Assembly (NCBI RefSeq): GCF_905475395.1
Contig: NC_058339.1
Coordinates: 45,641,172 to 45,705,171 of the forward strand
DNA length: 64,000 nt
DNA from: Chrysoperla carnea
Lineage: Eukaryota > Arthropoda > Insecta > Neuroptera > Chrysopidae
Reading direction: 5' to 3'
Numbering within the stretch: position 1 is the first letter of the stretch; each line of letters starts with the position of its first letter. The notes under the pieces are model-generated. The model had not been told where the DNA came from. It saw only the letters and a program-made list of their open reading frames with translations, and did no database searches. Below, one piece after another: positions 10,601 to 21,929 of the stretch. The position numbers and the translations under genes were made by a program.

Positions 10601-12124
10601 TCTTTCTTTACAATGTATTTCAACAGTTAACTCAGTCAACTGTTGCTTTATTTGTGTTTTATAATTGCAATTGTGACAGAATTACAAATTTTTGAATAAT
10701 TTTTACGGTTTTTTTTTTACATTAAGTAGTTATACTTGGATGGTGTTTAAAAAACTTTGTAAGGGTTTGTTCTTACATATGAAAATAAATCGTGGAGCAT
10801 AATTAAAACCACCAAGATAAGATTCGGGTTCAATTTCCGATACCGATACCAATTATTTAAGGGCTTGTCCTTACATGTGAAGATAAATAATGGATAATAA
10901 ATAAAACAACCAAAGTATCATGTTTCTTGTTCACAATTTGAGGGTAACGGTTGTTGGTGTAATCAAAGTAATATTTCGGTATGGTCTAATTGATCTTGAA
11001 GATGAATTAGAAATAAGTTAGAATCACCAGATCGTTAAAATTTACATATAATTTTGAAAGAAACTATTTTTGTTTGAAGTATTTTGTTGTGACTGGCTTT
11101 TTTTCATTACAAAAAAAGAAGCCAAATTTGATTTCCACGCCTTTTCTATCCGCTGTAGGGTCCAGCAGATCTGTAAACTAGGAAAATATATTGGTTACGC
11201 ATACTTTGATTAAATTGTTCTTTCTTGTGCTAATTGTTATAATGTACTACCAGTAGCTTGCCTTTTTTTCAATTTTCTTCGAAAAAATATTGGTCAAAGG
11301 ATTATTTTTCGAAATTTGTTTATGGATTTGCGATTTATGTATATTCCATTCATGGGAAATATATTATATTCATGTATAAAACAATGTTCTTTATAGGGTT
11401 AGTATTTTGTATTATGGACATAATGCTTACATAAATTATTGGATACCTATTAAGAGAAATGTTTTCGAGGTTGAAATAAAACAACATTTTAGTCGATAAA
11501 AAGTATTATAGGGATATGTGGATTCAATGTGGGTAGGCTATTTTATAGTTTTCCGATTATACATGGTGTCTATTTACTTGCATTTGAATAAAATAAATAT
11601 ATACTTTTATTAAACCACGATCAAACTGTTCAAGTAGTCTGGAGAAGTATAAGCCTGGAAATAAATTCTATTACTATAAATAATTAATATTAATAGAACT
11701 TTCTATTAAGGAATAATATTTTAACAACATATATACAAAGAGGGCTCTTCAACTTTTTTCTACCCGATTTCATCTAAAGACATCGACAACGAAGAATCAA
11801 GTAAGAGCACTTAAAAAGCCACCCCTTCCTAAGAACTTGAACCAATGTAACCAAATACCAGTAATTTCATGTTTGATACATAATTCCAGTCCGAAGTATC
11901 AAATATAGTAAGTTTGCGAATTTTGAAATACTGCAAGATTCTACATTTCTACACTTTTGGTTCTGCAAAATATGGAAAACATTTTTTATAGAATCACTTG
12001 TTATCGATTTTATATTAAGAGCGTCTCTTTAGTAGATCCAAGTATGTACGATTCTTACCATAGAAGTGAATGGCAGCTGATCAGCTAACAATAGAAAAAC
12101 CAGGCAAAATTTCATCAACTACGG
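10601..12124. other. Intergenic, nothing recognised
   Basis: AT-rich. Two loosely similar segments (near 10760 and 10868, each reading TTGTYCTTACATRTGAARAT) form a short local duplication. No coding signal was seen. Confidence 0.5.
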
Positions 12125-12132
12125 TTCGAAAT

Positions 12133-12630
12133 TAGTGGTGAGCAAAATTAGTCTCAGTCTTGCAGTCTTAGTTTTATTCTTGGTCTTGCAACTTTTTCAA
12201 GACCATGACAGTACCACTTATAGTATCACTTCAACAAAACTAGTACCAAGACCCTATCTATATGAATTAAGATCAAAGAAAAGACTTAACTTTGAAAGAC
12301 CAGACTGCAAGAAAAGACTTTTTTGCTCAAGGCTAAGATTCGAGAAATTCTCGAAAATTCTGAAATAATACAATATGACTCAATCGAAACTTAAAAGTTC
12401 AAAACATGGATGATGCAAGATCAAAAACTAGACTCGATTGACCAAGATTAAGAGTGAGATTATTTTTGCAAGACCAAGACTCAACTCTGCAAGACAAGAC
12501 ATATTTTTTTCAAGACCAAGGGCAAGATTAAAACTAATAATGCAAGATCAATACCAAGATTTAATCACCATCAAAATCAAGACCAAGAAAACGGTTGTCT
12601 TTGCGTTGATTTTAGCCAAGCTCATCACTA
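12133..12630. mobile_element. hAT-like MITE rich in CAAGACCAAGACT motifs, copy 1
   Basis: The ends are TAGTGGTGAGC and its inverse GCTCATCACTA. Flanks TTCGAAAT and CCTGAAAT agree at 5 of 8 positions, compatible with an aged 8-bp duplication. The interior is a run of diverged CAAGACCAAGACT units that keep C on one strand and hardly any G. Open frames across it are by-products of this repeat. A second copy lies at 29489-30117. Confidence 0.65.
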
Positions 12631-12638
12631 CCTGAAAT

Positions 12639-13642
12639 CACGAGTTGATTTTCAGAGCTACACGGTAAGGCATTAATTTTTAAACTTGAACAACATATTG
12701 CAAAGTTTTAGTACATAAAAATTCAAAATGATCTTTTAAAATTTTATTTTTATATTTTTAGTTTTCTGTTTTTAACAATAACAAAAAATACGCTTACTTT
12801 TTTCAAGACATTCCTCATTCATTTGCAATTTTTTACTCAGTAACATCGTTATAATAATCACACTGTATACTAAACGTAACAACAGAAAAGTAAATTATGA
12901 TTACTTTGCTATGGAGCAAAAAGGTTTTGCAATTTATATTTATTATTTATAATTTTCTATTGGGTTTTTTCTTTTTTTATTATATAGATTTTTAGGGTTT
13001 ATTTTTTGTTTCAATTTGCAATCAAACTTTCTTTTTTTATGTTGTTTTTCTATTGATTTTGGATTGATTTTATTGATATTAACGTTTAAAATTTATGATT
13101 ATATCAAAATTTTTTTCTATTTTTTTTTATCATGGAACTACCAAGGTAGCGTCAGCCAATAGAAAATTACTTGTTTTCGTTGAATCATATAATGCAAGAG
13201 ATAGACAATAACAAAGTTATTATTGCTAATTATTATAAATATATTTTACATTTTTGACATAAATGCTAGATTTAAAAAAAATACCTGTATTTAAACGGGA
13301 TCACGTCCGCAATTTCTACCTATTTGTACCTACTTTAAACGCTAGTCGTAGTAGCTATATAACCTAATATGTCTGAACACTTTGCCTGTACAACATTTTT
13401 GACATTATATCAAGAAGAAAATTATATTCGATTGGTTCTTGAGCCCTAACCCAGCTAGTAATATAACCTTTGGATGGATACTTCATGAATTATAAAAAAA
13501 ATAATTTATGAATAATTCCGAAACCAGCAGATGCAATGAAGTTGAGTTTTTATTGTGAAATACCCAACTCCATTGCTAGCTTTCGGATTTAAACAGTGTA
13601 AAGATTAGATTTAAATGTTATGTACTTATATTATAAGAAATA
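12639..13642. other. Intergenic, nothing recognised
   Basis: Very AT-rich with long T runs. There is no supported gene or repeat border. Confidence 0.5.
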
Positions 13643-14038
13643 CGGTCAAACCTGGGTAAGTGAGAACTAAATAAGTGAGTAAACTCTATAAGTGAGAGTA
13701 ATAGCTAGAACCCGTCATTTTAAGCTCCCAAAACCTCTATTAGCCGGAAACAGAAACCTCTATAAGAGAGAGTCGTTTTTCCCTCATGGACCTCCGTAAG
13801 TGAGACTGCTGCATATCTATACCTCTATAAGCGACAGTCGAGCTTTATTTATTTATATTATTTAGGAGACATATTTACTACATTCGTACTTGCTGTGACT
13901 TGTTATTGCTATTACCTCTATAAGAGAGAAACGCTACCCATGTACCTGCATTAGCGAGAAACTCGGGTTAATGAGAAACCTCTATAAGCGAAAGTGAGAT
14001 TGTGCTCCCTTGAATTCTCGCTTATCCAGGTTTGACTG
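13643..14038. mobile_element. pogo-like MITE with CCTCTATAAGYGAGA internal repeats
   Basis: A 396-bp element with left end CGGTCAAACCTGGGTAAGTG and right end CTTATCCAGGTTTGACTG. TA lies on both sides (13641-13642 and 14039-14040). The interior repeats a diverged TIR core (CCTCTATAAGCGAGA-like) about ten times. It shares no sequence with the element at 3524-3945 but has the same architecture. It is noncoding. Confidence 0.8.
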
Positions 14039-14501
14039 TAATTTAGTATTTTCTATATAAAACATGGGTAATAATTGATTTCTGGATTCTCTGTGTATTG
14101 GTATGTTTCGTGTACGTACCCTACTAACATATAGACTAGATATATTCCCGACTAGAAATTTTCACGTGCTCCCATTTGGGACCCAGCTTGGTTGCCCAAT
14201 TGGGACCCCAAATTGGGCTGTAACGCAGAAACTTATTTGGGGCCCGGTGGAGCTATCCCAATTGGTTCCCAATTGGGCAGTCCCTATAGGTTCCCGAATG
14301 TGCAAGCCCTATGGATTCCCAATCGAATAATCCCGGTCTGTTCCCGCTTAATTTACCTTATTGTAAATCATTTGCCCCTTGTTAATCAATACAATCATGA
14401 TGTAGCCTATAGCTTCAAATTAAAAATAAACTGGAAATTACCAAGCAAATTTTTTTATTTATAAATTTATAAAAATACAATAGATTCAGTCAATAGAATG
14501 A

Positions 14502-14780
14502 TCATTTTTTTAAACGAAGAAGACGATGGCCATCCCAATCTCGAGCACCTTGTATCACTGCTGTCATTGCCTTCAAAATTTCTTTATCGTCTAGTGGGTT
14601 TTCGGGACTGGAAGCTAGTTTTTTAATAAAGACATCTATAATAATTTAAAAAAAAAAATTATTAATGTAAGAACTATTTTTTTTAATAATTACAATATAA
14701 CTTGTGATCAAAATTTTTACCTTGTATACTTGAATAAAAACTTCTGGTCCGTAGACGTCCAAGTTCACATTTTACATAAC
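14502..14780 (-). CDS. Partial two-exon coding segment of unknown function (C-terminal end)
   Basis: Two minus-strand segments join in frame: 14780-14721 (donor CAAG|GTAAAA) and 14635-14502 (acceptor ATTATTATAG|AT), separated by an 85-nt intron. Phase 1 is kept (G|AT gives Asp), and the frame ends at TGA 14504-14502. The joined product of about 63 residues begins YVKCELGRLRTRSFYSSIQ, continues through DVFIKKLASSPENP, and ends GARDWDGHRLLRLKK. It has charged, helix-like composition and no low-complexity runs, unlike chance ORFs in this AT-rich DNA. An in-frame TGA just upstream means the 5' part must come from another exon, or the gene is broken. It lies wholly inside the CCCAATTGGG element, so it is either an element gene or captured host sequence. 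I do not recognise the family. Confidence 0.4.
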
Positions 14781-15469
14781 CTCAATCTACAATTGACATT
14801 TTCAATTACACTCAAAAGTTCGTTACACATATGTCAAAATAATATAATTCAATTAAACGTTAATGCACTTAAAAAATTTTATGATATAGTATGATGCTGA
14901 ATTTTTATAAATTAAAATAACAAAAAAAAACTATAAAAAATCACTTATTTTCGATTCATACACGATCGTTTGTTAATCACAGTGTTTTTATTATGACAAA
15001 TAAAAAACTTCTCGTAGCGCCATCTGTTGAAATGTTTTAAATAAATAAAACGCGGAAAATTCAAAAATGAAGAACTGATACTTTTGATTAAAAATAGATT
15101 ATGTAAAAAACGAAAAGTTTATAAATACTCAAAGTACAGAGTTAAAAGTGAAGTAAAGCGTTTTGAATTAAAACTTTTTTAGGGAAATTATTTTTTTCTA
15201 AATTTATAACTATTTACTTACTATAAAAAAATAACTTAAACAAAAAAAATTAATTGAAAAATTATGATTGTTTTTAATAAAGTAGGAAATTTTTTAAATC
15301 AATTAACTGTACTAAGATTAAGAACATATATATTTGCTTTATTCAAAGCAATCAAATTTTTCAAAATCCGGTAAAAATAGAGTAAAGATTATTTAATTTT
15401 TACATCGGGCTATCCCAACGTGTTCCCAACCAGGTCCCACTCAAACAATTAAACCGTTGTGTTTATCAT

Positions 15470-15735
15470 TTAATTTAATTTGGGCTTTCCCAATAGGTTA
15501 CCAAATAGGCCCCAGTTGGGAAAAACTATTTAAAATCGCCTATTTTTACATTGGGCTATCCCAAAAGGTTCCCAATTGGATCCCAATTGGGATAGACCTA
15601 TTTTAATTTAATTTGGGCTTTCCCAATAAGTTCCCAAATAGGCCCCAGTTGGGAAAAACTATTATAAAATCGCCTATTTTTACATTGGGCTATCCCAAAA
15701 GGTTCCCAATCGGATCCCAATTGGGATAGACCTAT
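15470..15735. repeat. Two tandem copies of a 133-bp unit in the element's right arm
   Basis: The word TTGGGCTTTCCCAATA starts at 15480 and again at 15613. The intervening 133 bp, including AAATCGCCTATTTTTACATT and GGATCCCAATTGGGATAGAC, is repeated with few changes. A partial third unit precedes it near 15390-15440. Confidence 0.8.
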
Positions 15736-15902
15736 TGGGACATGCCCCAACAAATCCCAAGCGGGCCCCAATATAAGTACTGGGACAATTTCTAGTCGGG
15801 TTCTGCAATCATGTATTTATTTTCAATTAATTAAGACAAATTAGTTTCGTTTTATAAGAGTAAGAAGAATAACACATTTCGCAAGCATTCCATTTATACA
15901 GA

Positions 15903-16073
15903 ATGGCTCAAGTTATAACAGCAGGATGTCATCATCAAATGGCAGATAGCGTGAGAATAATGACAGTTTCTTCATACACTTATAGCCGGAAAAGTGTCCT
16001 ATTCGGGAAACAGGATGCTATAATTTTAGATAAAAAGGATATTATTGTGAATATTACCATAGTGGCTAGTTAG
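15903..16073 (+). CDS. Small unassigned ORF, 56 codons
   Basis: ATG at 15903 in a good context (CAGAATGG) opens a frame beginning MAQVITAGCHHQMADSVRIM and ending at TAG 16071-16073. Its composition is less A/T-biased than chance frames nearby. It has no recognised motif, signal peptide or membrane span, and no splice partner was found. It could be a small gene, a stray exon or chance. Confidence 0.18.
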   Translation: MAQVITAGCHHQMADSVRIMTVSSYTYSRKSVLFGKQDAIILDKKDIIVNITIVAS

Positions 16074-17511
16074 ATAAATTGAAAATTTGGCTCACAATGC
16101 CCTCAATTGGGCAATGCTTGATGTATTTGCAATGAAGTTAGTGGTTGAAAATAATATCACAGAGAGTGAATTGGTAAAAAAGTGACATTATCAGGATGGT
16201 ATGTTAAAAAACTTTTGGTATCCCCTCTGTTGTTCTATTTCTCATTCACAAATGTGAATTTATCAATTTTTTTTCAATATAAAGTGGGAGGAAGGAAACC
16301 ATACCGTCAAATTTCTAGGCTTTTTAGCCTAGATACGCTCTCAAGCCCATAAGTGAGTTGAGAGGTTTTCAATATTTTAACGTAATATATCATTTCATGA
16401 TGTCCTGTTGTTTTAGGTAGGGGAAGACATTCTGTATAGTCTTGTATTTGAAGCATTTCTATTAGAACTTTTTATGTGCTTGGTACCAATGCTAGAAATA
16501 TTTATTAGTATTGAGGTTGTAAAATAATACAAAATACATATACCTACAATTTAACGAATCTATAGATTGTTTTAATTAAAATTAATAAACCCATTTTTTT
16601 GTAATTTTTCTTCTATCTTTTATGCTTTAAAAGATGGATAATGGGTCTATAGGATTTATTGACTAAAATTTATAAAAATTCGTATTAGACATACAATATT
16701 TATTATTTGAATTTAATAATTATCGCAACATGAATACATGAGCTACTTAAAACAATATTGTCTAAGAAACAGCAACATACATTACAAAAAACTAAGAGCA
16801 CCTACCTAGTAATCAAAATGCAGATAATGCTCCAAAAAATAAGGTGTATCAATTACAGATAGATTCTATCGGAACAAGCAGACTGGAAAATTGATGAAAT
16901 CCAACGAAAAATAAACAACTAGATGAAATTATAAAAACTTTACCAAATTTTAGAAGAGATTCTACAAGCGTAAGCATAAAAATACATACTTTCTGTAATT
17001 TGGTGTGCGTTTGCACTCAGGCTGCGACGTACTTATTACACCTGGCACCTTACTTTTTCTGGTTTTTAGTTTTTTCGTAAATTTTGATTCACACACCACT
17101 TGTATTACCGATTATATCCGACTTAGCATATTGACGCGGTGCTTTTTGTTAAATATATTATATCTTTTAAGCGCCAACAGCTGATAAATTCGATCTAAAG
17201 AGCTTTAAAATTTATTGCTAGCCGTGGTTTTAAAATATTTTTTTAGTTCTTTTTTCTGGAGATAAAAAAAAATTAAGACTTTTCTATTAAATAATACTGG
17301 TCCAAAAGTCTAGTGTTCACAGGTTTGAAGATTTCATTTCAGTCTTCCACTTCGCAGTGGAATCTCAAAATTTTTATCGCTTTGGTGCCTTTATTGTTAA
17401 AAAAAATTGGAAAATTAAAGAAAAGCAATGGCTAATGTCAATTAAAAGGCTAAAATGCCTCTAATTTATAAAGGATAAACTTACGTATCAATAAGTTGTA
17501 TTTAAGGTTTG
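16074..17511. other. Intergenic, nothing recognised
   Basis: A short perfect hairpin, CTAGGCTTTTTAGCCTAG, lies near 16317-16334. No coding signal was seen. Confidence 0.5.
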
Positions 17512-17547
17512 GGATTTTCTGAGGGGGTTAAGAGTCTCAGAAAATCC
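17512..17547. other. 12-bp stem hairpin downstream of the transporter
   Basis: GGATTTTCTGAG at 17512-17523 pairs perfectly with CTCAGAAAATCC at 17536-17547 across a 12-nt loop. It lies about 150 nt past the transporter stop on the transcribed side, so it may be within its 3' UTR. Function is unknown. Confidence 0.4.
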
Positions 17548-17679
17548 ATATCCTTGTTACAGCATCATATAGTGGATTGTACGCCTGTGCCACTACGACT
17601 TAATTTGTGTAATTTACGTTACTATTTCCCAATCTAATAATCATATTCTACTTAAAAATTAAATGCAAAACATCGCAAT

Positions 17680-17685
17680 TTTAAT
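17680..17685 (-). terminator. Possible ATTAAA poly(A) signal of the transporter gene
   Basis: The minus strand reads ATTAAA about 14 nt past the stop codon. A canonical AATAAA lies at 17390-17395 (minus), about 300 nt further, and is the alternative. Confidence 0.3.
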
Positions 17686-17698
17686 ATGATACACAAAA

Positions 17699-20069
17699 TT
17701 ATTTTAAATTCAAACTTTCTTGTATTTTAGCTAAAGATTTACTTTTAGTTTCGGGTACAAAAATAATTCCAAAAACAACACCAAATGAACTAGCCACAGC
17801 CATACAACAAAATGGAATATATGGATTAATATTTGTCAATAATTCAAAAATTTGCACAGCTAAAACTCCTTCACCGGACATAAGAATTTTTAAGAACGAA
17901 ACACCTTTTGATTTAATGTTTGTAGGATACAATTCTGCTCCTAAAGTATAGGCTATGTGAGTAAAACCAAATCCCACAGCTGTTTCAAAGAATAGAATCC
18001 CGATAAATTCAAAAATACCTAATAATTTTGATTTGTTTGCGTCCGTATTATCTAATAAAAACATCGATAATGCGATAACATAATGGCCAGTGGCTGATAG
18101 AGCACATAGTGTAATAAATAATGGTTTTCGACCCCAAGATTCTATGACAAGAGTACTGAGAAGATTTGATATTAGATGCGTTGCACCCATTACTAATGAA
18201 ATAGTTAACAATGGTATATTAAGTCCAGAATCATTAATAATTTTATGAGCATAATGACTCATTGGTAAATGACCACTTAGTTGAAGTATTGTAACAACTC
18301 CAGCCGTAACTAGTGAAACTCTAAGATTTACTGATACAGTCATTAGTTTACTCCATGAACTTGATTCTTTCATTTGACGATTTCTGTTAAAAGCTGTTTT
18401 CATTTCCTCAAATTCCTGTTCTACATTTTGGGTCGAACGAAGTTTTCTTAAAATATTCATAGTTTTAATGTCATTATTTTTCATTAGACAATAATATGGC
18501 GATTCGCTGATACATAAGTTAAATGGTAGATCGATAAATGCAATCACAATTCCAATTAAAGCTGTGGTTTCAATAGAAGTAACTGCTTGGACTGAGCTTG
18601 AAACACATCGAGCACCAATAGTATTGAATACTATACCTAAAGCTGAAAATGACCCACGCAGTTTTGAAGAAGCAATTTCACTCACATAATTTGGCACAGA
18701 CACAAATATCCATCCAGTATGAAAACCGCGTAAAAATTGTGATAAATAAAACATGTTAATATTTACAGCAAAATATGTACATAAATGTGCCAATAAATTT
18801 GGTATAAATAACAACACTAAGGAATATTTTCTGCCAATAACATCATTTGAATATGAAGCGCAAAATGCTCCAGGGCTAAATCCTATAGTAAGCCATGTGA
18901 CCATCCAAGATTGAGCATTTGAAGATAGTGGTGGGATTTCATAATATCCATTTTCTCCTAATTTGACCAGAGCGGGGCTCAAATATCCCCACTGATATCC
19001 ATTTAAAAAATGAGATACACATCCTAAAAATATTTGTAATTAACTCTTGACAAAAAAAAAGTACCTGAGATGTTTTCAGATACACAATAGGAACCAAGTA
19101 CATTTCCATACTTTTATCATTTTAAAATAACTAAAGAAATATGGTCGTAAAATTGTAATTAATATAAAAAAATATAAACCGACAGAATTAATATTAAATG
19201 AACGGCACATACAGCCATTTCAAAAGTATCCACCGCTTAATAACCCTTGACCTGATGTGATTACGGTTTTGAGTGAAAACATGTCGATTTAGACATCAAG
19301 AGAAAAATTCAAAAATGGTACATAGAGAATTTTAGGTTTTATCCCTTCACCCCCAGCCACCTGAAATTTGAAATTCCAAATGTCATCTTTACTATTTTCG
19401 TCTTTTTTGAACGCGATCATTTAATGACAGAAAATGGTTATAGATTGAGACTCTTTCAGAATAAATATTTAGAGTTACTAAAAAATTTTTTCAGAAAAGT
19501 AAAGTTTTTCACTATCTCAGAAAAGTGTAACAAAGTAGTAGTAACTCATCCGAAAGAGTCTCAATGTAATACCATTTTCTGCCATAAAATAAATGATTGA
19601 TTAATAATTTATTTAATATTTTCTGACTTTTTCAGAATTTTTCTGACTCTAATGAGTGGTCGAATGGAATAATGCATAATATTGATATTCTAAAAATATA
19701 AGAAAGACAATTTTACTGTCAAAATTAAATGTTTCAGCAAATGTTCATATTGATTGAAATTTTTATCTGGCTTTCTGACGCGCTGAGTTTACAATTTGCT
19801 TAGTAAAACTCCATTAATATTAACTATCAAGCAAGATTCAATATTTCCAAACACTTCAAACAAGTCTACTTAATACATGCACTAATCATGTAAAAAAAGT
19901 GTTAACGCGGCAATAATCTGACGAAATACATAAAAAAATCGCAAATTTTTTAAAAGATATAGTTTTAAGATAATTTACCTGCAAATACACACAAATATTG
20001 ATGTGAATATTTCACTTTAAAACAATGTAATTTGGATGGATACATGTAAGTCATATCTGAGTAGAACAT
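17699..20069 (-). CDS. MFS sugar-transporter family protein, Tret1-like and divergent
   Basis: Exon 1 is 20069-19979 with donor GCAG|GTAAAT; exon 2 is 19023-17699 with acceptor ATTTTTAG. The 955-bp intron is phase 1 (G|GA gives Gly). The first ATG after an in-frame TGA gives 471 aa. Starts at 20054 (better context) or 20045 (463 aa) are possible. Twelve membrane spans can be drawn. Family marks are GRK after span 2 (about residue 94) and after span 8 (about 328), AELYPTNIKSKG after span 10 and VPETKSKSL at the C terminus. These are the marks of insect facilitated trehalose/hexose carriers of the plasma membrane. Key sites differ: QQLSG in span 7 is LQLSG, the GPIPW motif of span 10 is GFTHI, and PESPR is SESPY. 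The substrate may therefore not be an ordinary sugar. The intron holds a small foldback. Confidence 0.85.
19416..19599. repeat. Foldback in the transporter intron
   Basis: The left arm contains GACAGAAAATGGTTATAGAT and TGAGACTCTTTC. The right arm repeats both inverted (GAAAGAGTCTCAATGTAATA then CCATTTTCTGCCAT). The arms are about 48 bp and imperfect, and the outer border has ATCATTTA/AAATGATT. It is probably an old MITE; no clear target duplication was seen. Confidence 0.6.
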
Positions 20070-21929
20070 GTACAATACACCGTTTCACACGCCGTTTATG
20101 TTTAAAATTAATTTTGGTCTTTCATGGTTTTGTTATTAATCATTCAATTCATATCGAATAAGAAAACCCGTTAAGGAATAGTGAGTAAACTTCGTTTATT
20201 CTTTCTTGGCCCTACAAAATTCGTCTTTTACTGGACAGACTAGCCTATATGCATTTTAAGATAAAGTCAAAAAAATTAAAATCATAGTCTCTCCTATCAT
20301 AGATTATAAAGCACTCCCCATTTATAACATATAATCTTATTACAAGCTGTGGCTCTCAAACAAGTTCGCTTGGAATTTTTATTATTATAGTAAAAGAAAG
20401 TATTTGGTGTTGGATTTACTTTAATTTACGAATGAACTGTATGTTGTTCGTTTATTGTTCATTATCTTTTTTTGTTTTGCTTGGTTTTATTTTGATTTTT
20501 TTATTTTAGTTTTAAGTATTTAATGCTACACAAGAATATTGCTAAGGCAATAGATCGGTCTAGCTTATTAATTTTTTAATAGTGTTAAGTTATTAGCTTA
20601 ATTAGGTAACATTAATTATATTAATATAAATAATAATTGTCTAATTTTTCTATAAATGCCATAAAACTAAGGGTACATTCTTTACGTAAAAAATTTTTAT
20701 TTTACAGAATATTATTGGTTTAAGGATGGTGCATGAATTATTAATGGATATTAAATAAAACCTCCCACTCAATTTCATTTTTCTGCCATATCCTGCGCCG
20801 TGTTTTCAATCCTAAACATTAATTATTATAAGTTTTCTTTACTCTACTTAACAAACAACTTTTAAGGAAGCACCTTAATTTTTGACTTTGTTTTCATTTC
20901 GAGAATCGAAATATTACATAAAATTCGTATTATAAGAGTTTCGTTGACATCACAATCAACAAAGTATTATCCATCAAAGACATTCTACTTGCTTATATTT
21001 ATTGTAACTGTATCACTTTCGAAAAATTGACGAACATGTGATATTTTGATATTTAGTAACTTCACATTCTTGGATAGAGGACATCGATATTTCTGATATT
21101 CAACTTAAATGCTGTAGTTATATATTTTTTATTATTATTACTCCGGCTTAATGTTTATCTAATCAAATAATAAATTAACATTTTAACAATCGTGTTTATT
21201 ACTACCCTTTTCTGTCCTCTTCAAATCTGACTATAACACTGTGAAAAAATGAATTTCTATATATATACCTATCTTGGAAATGGCTCCAACGATTTTCATA
21301 AAAATCAGTATGCCGGGTTTTTTAGGGAAGACAAGTCGATCTAGCTAGGTTTCATTTTAAAGAACGCCTTTTTATCATGAAAAACTGAAACATACACTGC
21401 AAAACAGGACTCTTCATGACATATATTGGTGTATATCGTAGTTAACGAAATAAAGTGCATTACCTTACATTTAACGAAGTTTGTATAGAATAATTAGCAG
21501 TGTTTTTTTTTTACATTTTGTTTATTCATTTATACGATCCATGCAAGCAATTAATTAAGACAAACTGCAGAATACACTAAAAATAAAAATAAAATTTGTT
21601 TAAATAAAAACATACATAATTATGAATTCATAAAATCATAGTGAAAACTTCATAAAATGTGCATTATATTAATAAATACTACATCCATTCATTCGATACT
21701 GTGTTATGTGTAGGTACATAAATATAACTCATAGAAAGCGTTTTTAAATTGGTATATAGTGATCATCAATTAATATTCAAAACATCCGTACAAAACGGCA
21801 ACCAGTAATCATCAACCACCTCCAACCGCCCATGTACACATTTAACGAAACATAACTTTTAGAGAATTTATAAAGAGTGTCTCCCAAAATCATACATATA
21901 ATACTTCCTATTATATGATCAGCGCTCTA
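20070..21929. other. Upstream flank of the transporter, no gene seen
   Basis: This should hold the transporter's promoter and 5' UTR, but no clear TATA or initiator pair stands out. An acceptor-like CTACTCAG lies just inside exon 1 (near 20058), so a further upstream noncoding exon is possible. No coding frame was seen. Confidence 0.45.

Larger units (their letters stand above)
14147..15800. mobile_element. 1.65-kb TIR element with CCCAATTGGG subterminal arrays
   Basis: Both ends read CCCGACTAGAAATT inward. Inside each end are arrays of the palindromic word CCCAATTGGG and relatives (14170-14335 and 15400-15760). The right array contains a 133-bp unit in tandem. The middle is AT-rich and holds a spliced-looking coding segment on the minus strand (14502-14780). 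No known transposase motif was seen. The target duplication is unclear (at most TT). The superfamily is not assigned; the element may be non-autonomous and carry a gene fragment. Confidence 0.7.

Noticed and set aside
12135..12635. Two frames with Arg/Lys-rich repeats
   Set aside because: Translations of the CAAGACC motif array in a MITE.
14103..14464. Two overlapping frames rich in Pro/Gly/Trp at the left of the TIR element
   Set aside because: They are translations of the CCCAATTGGG repeat array.
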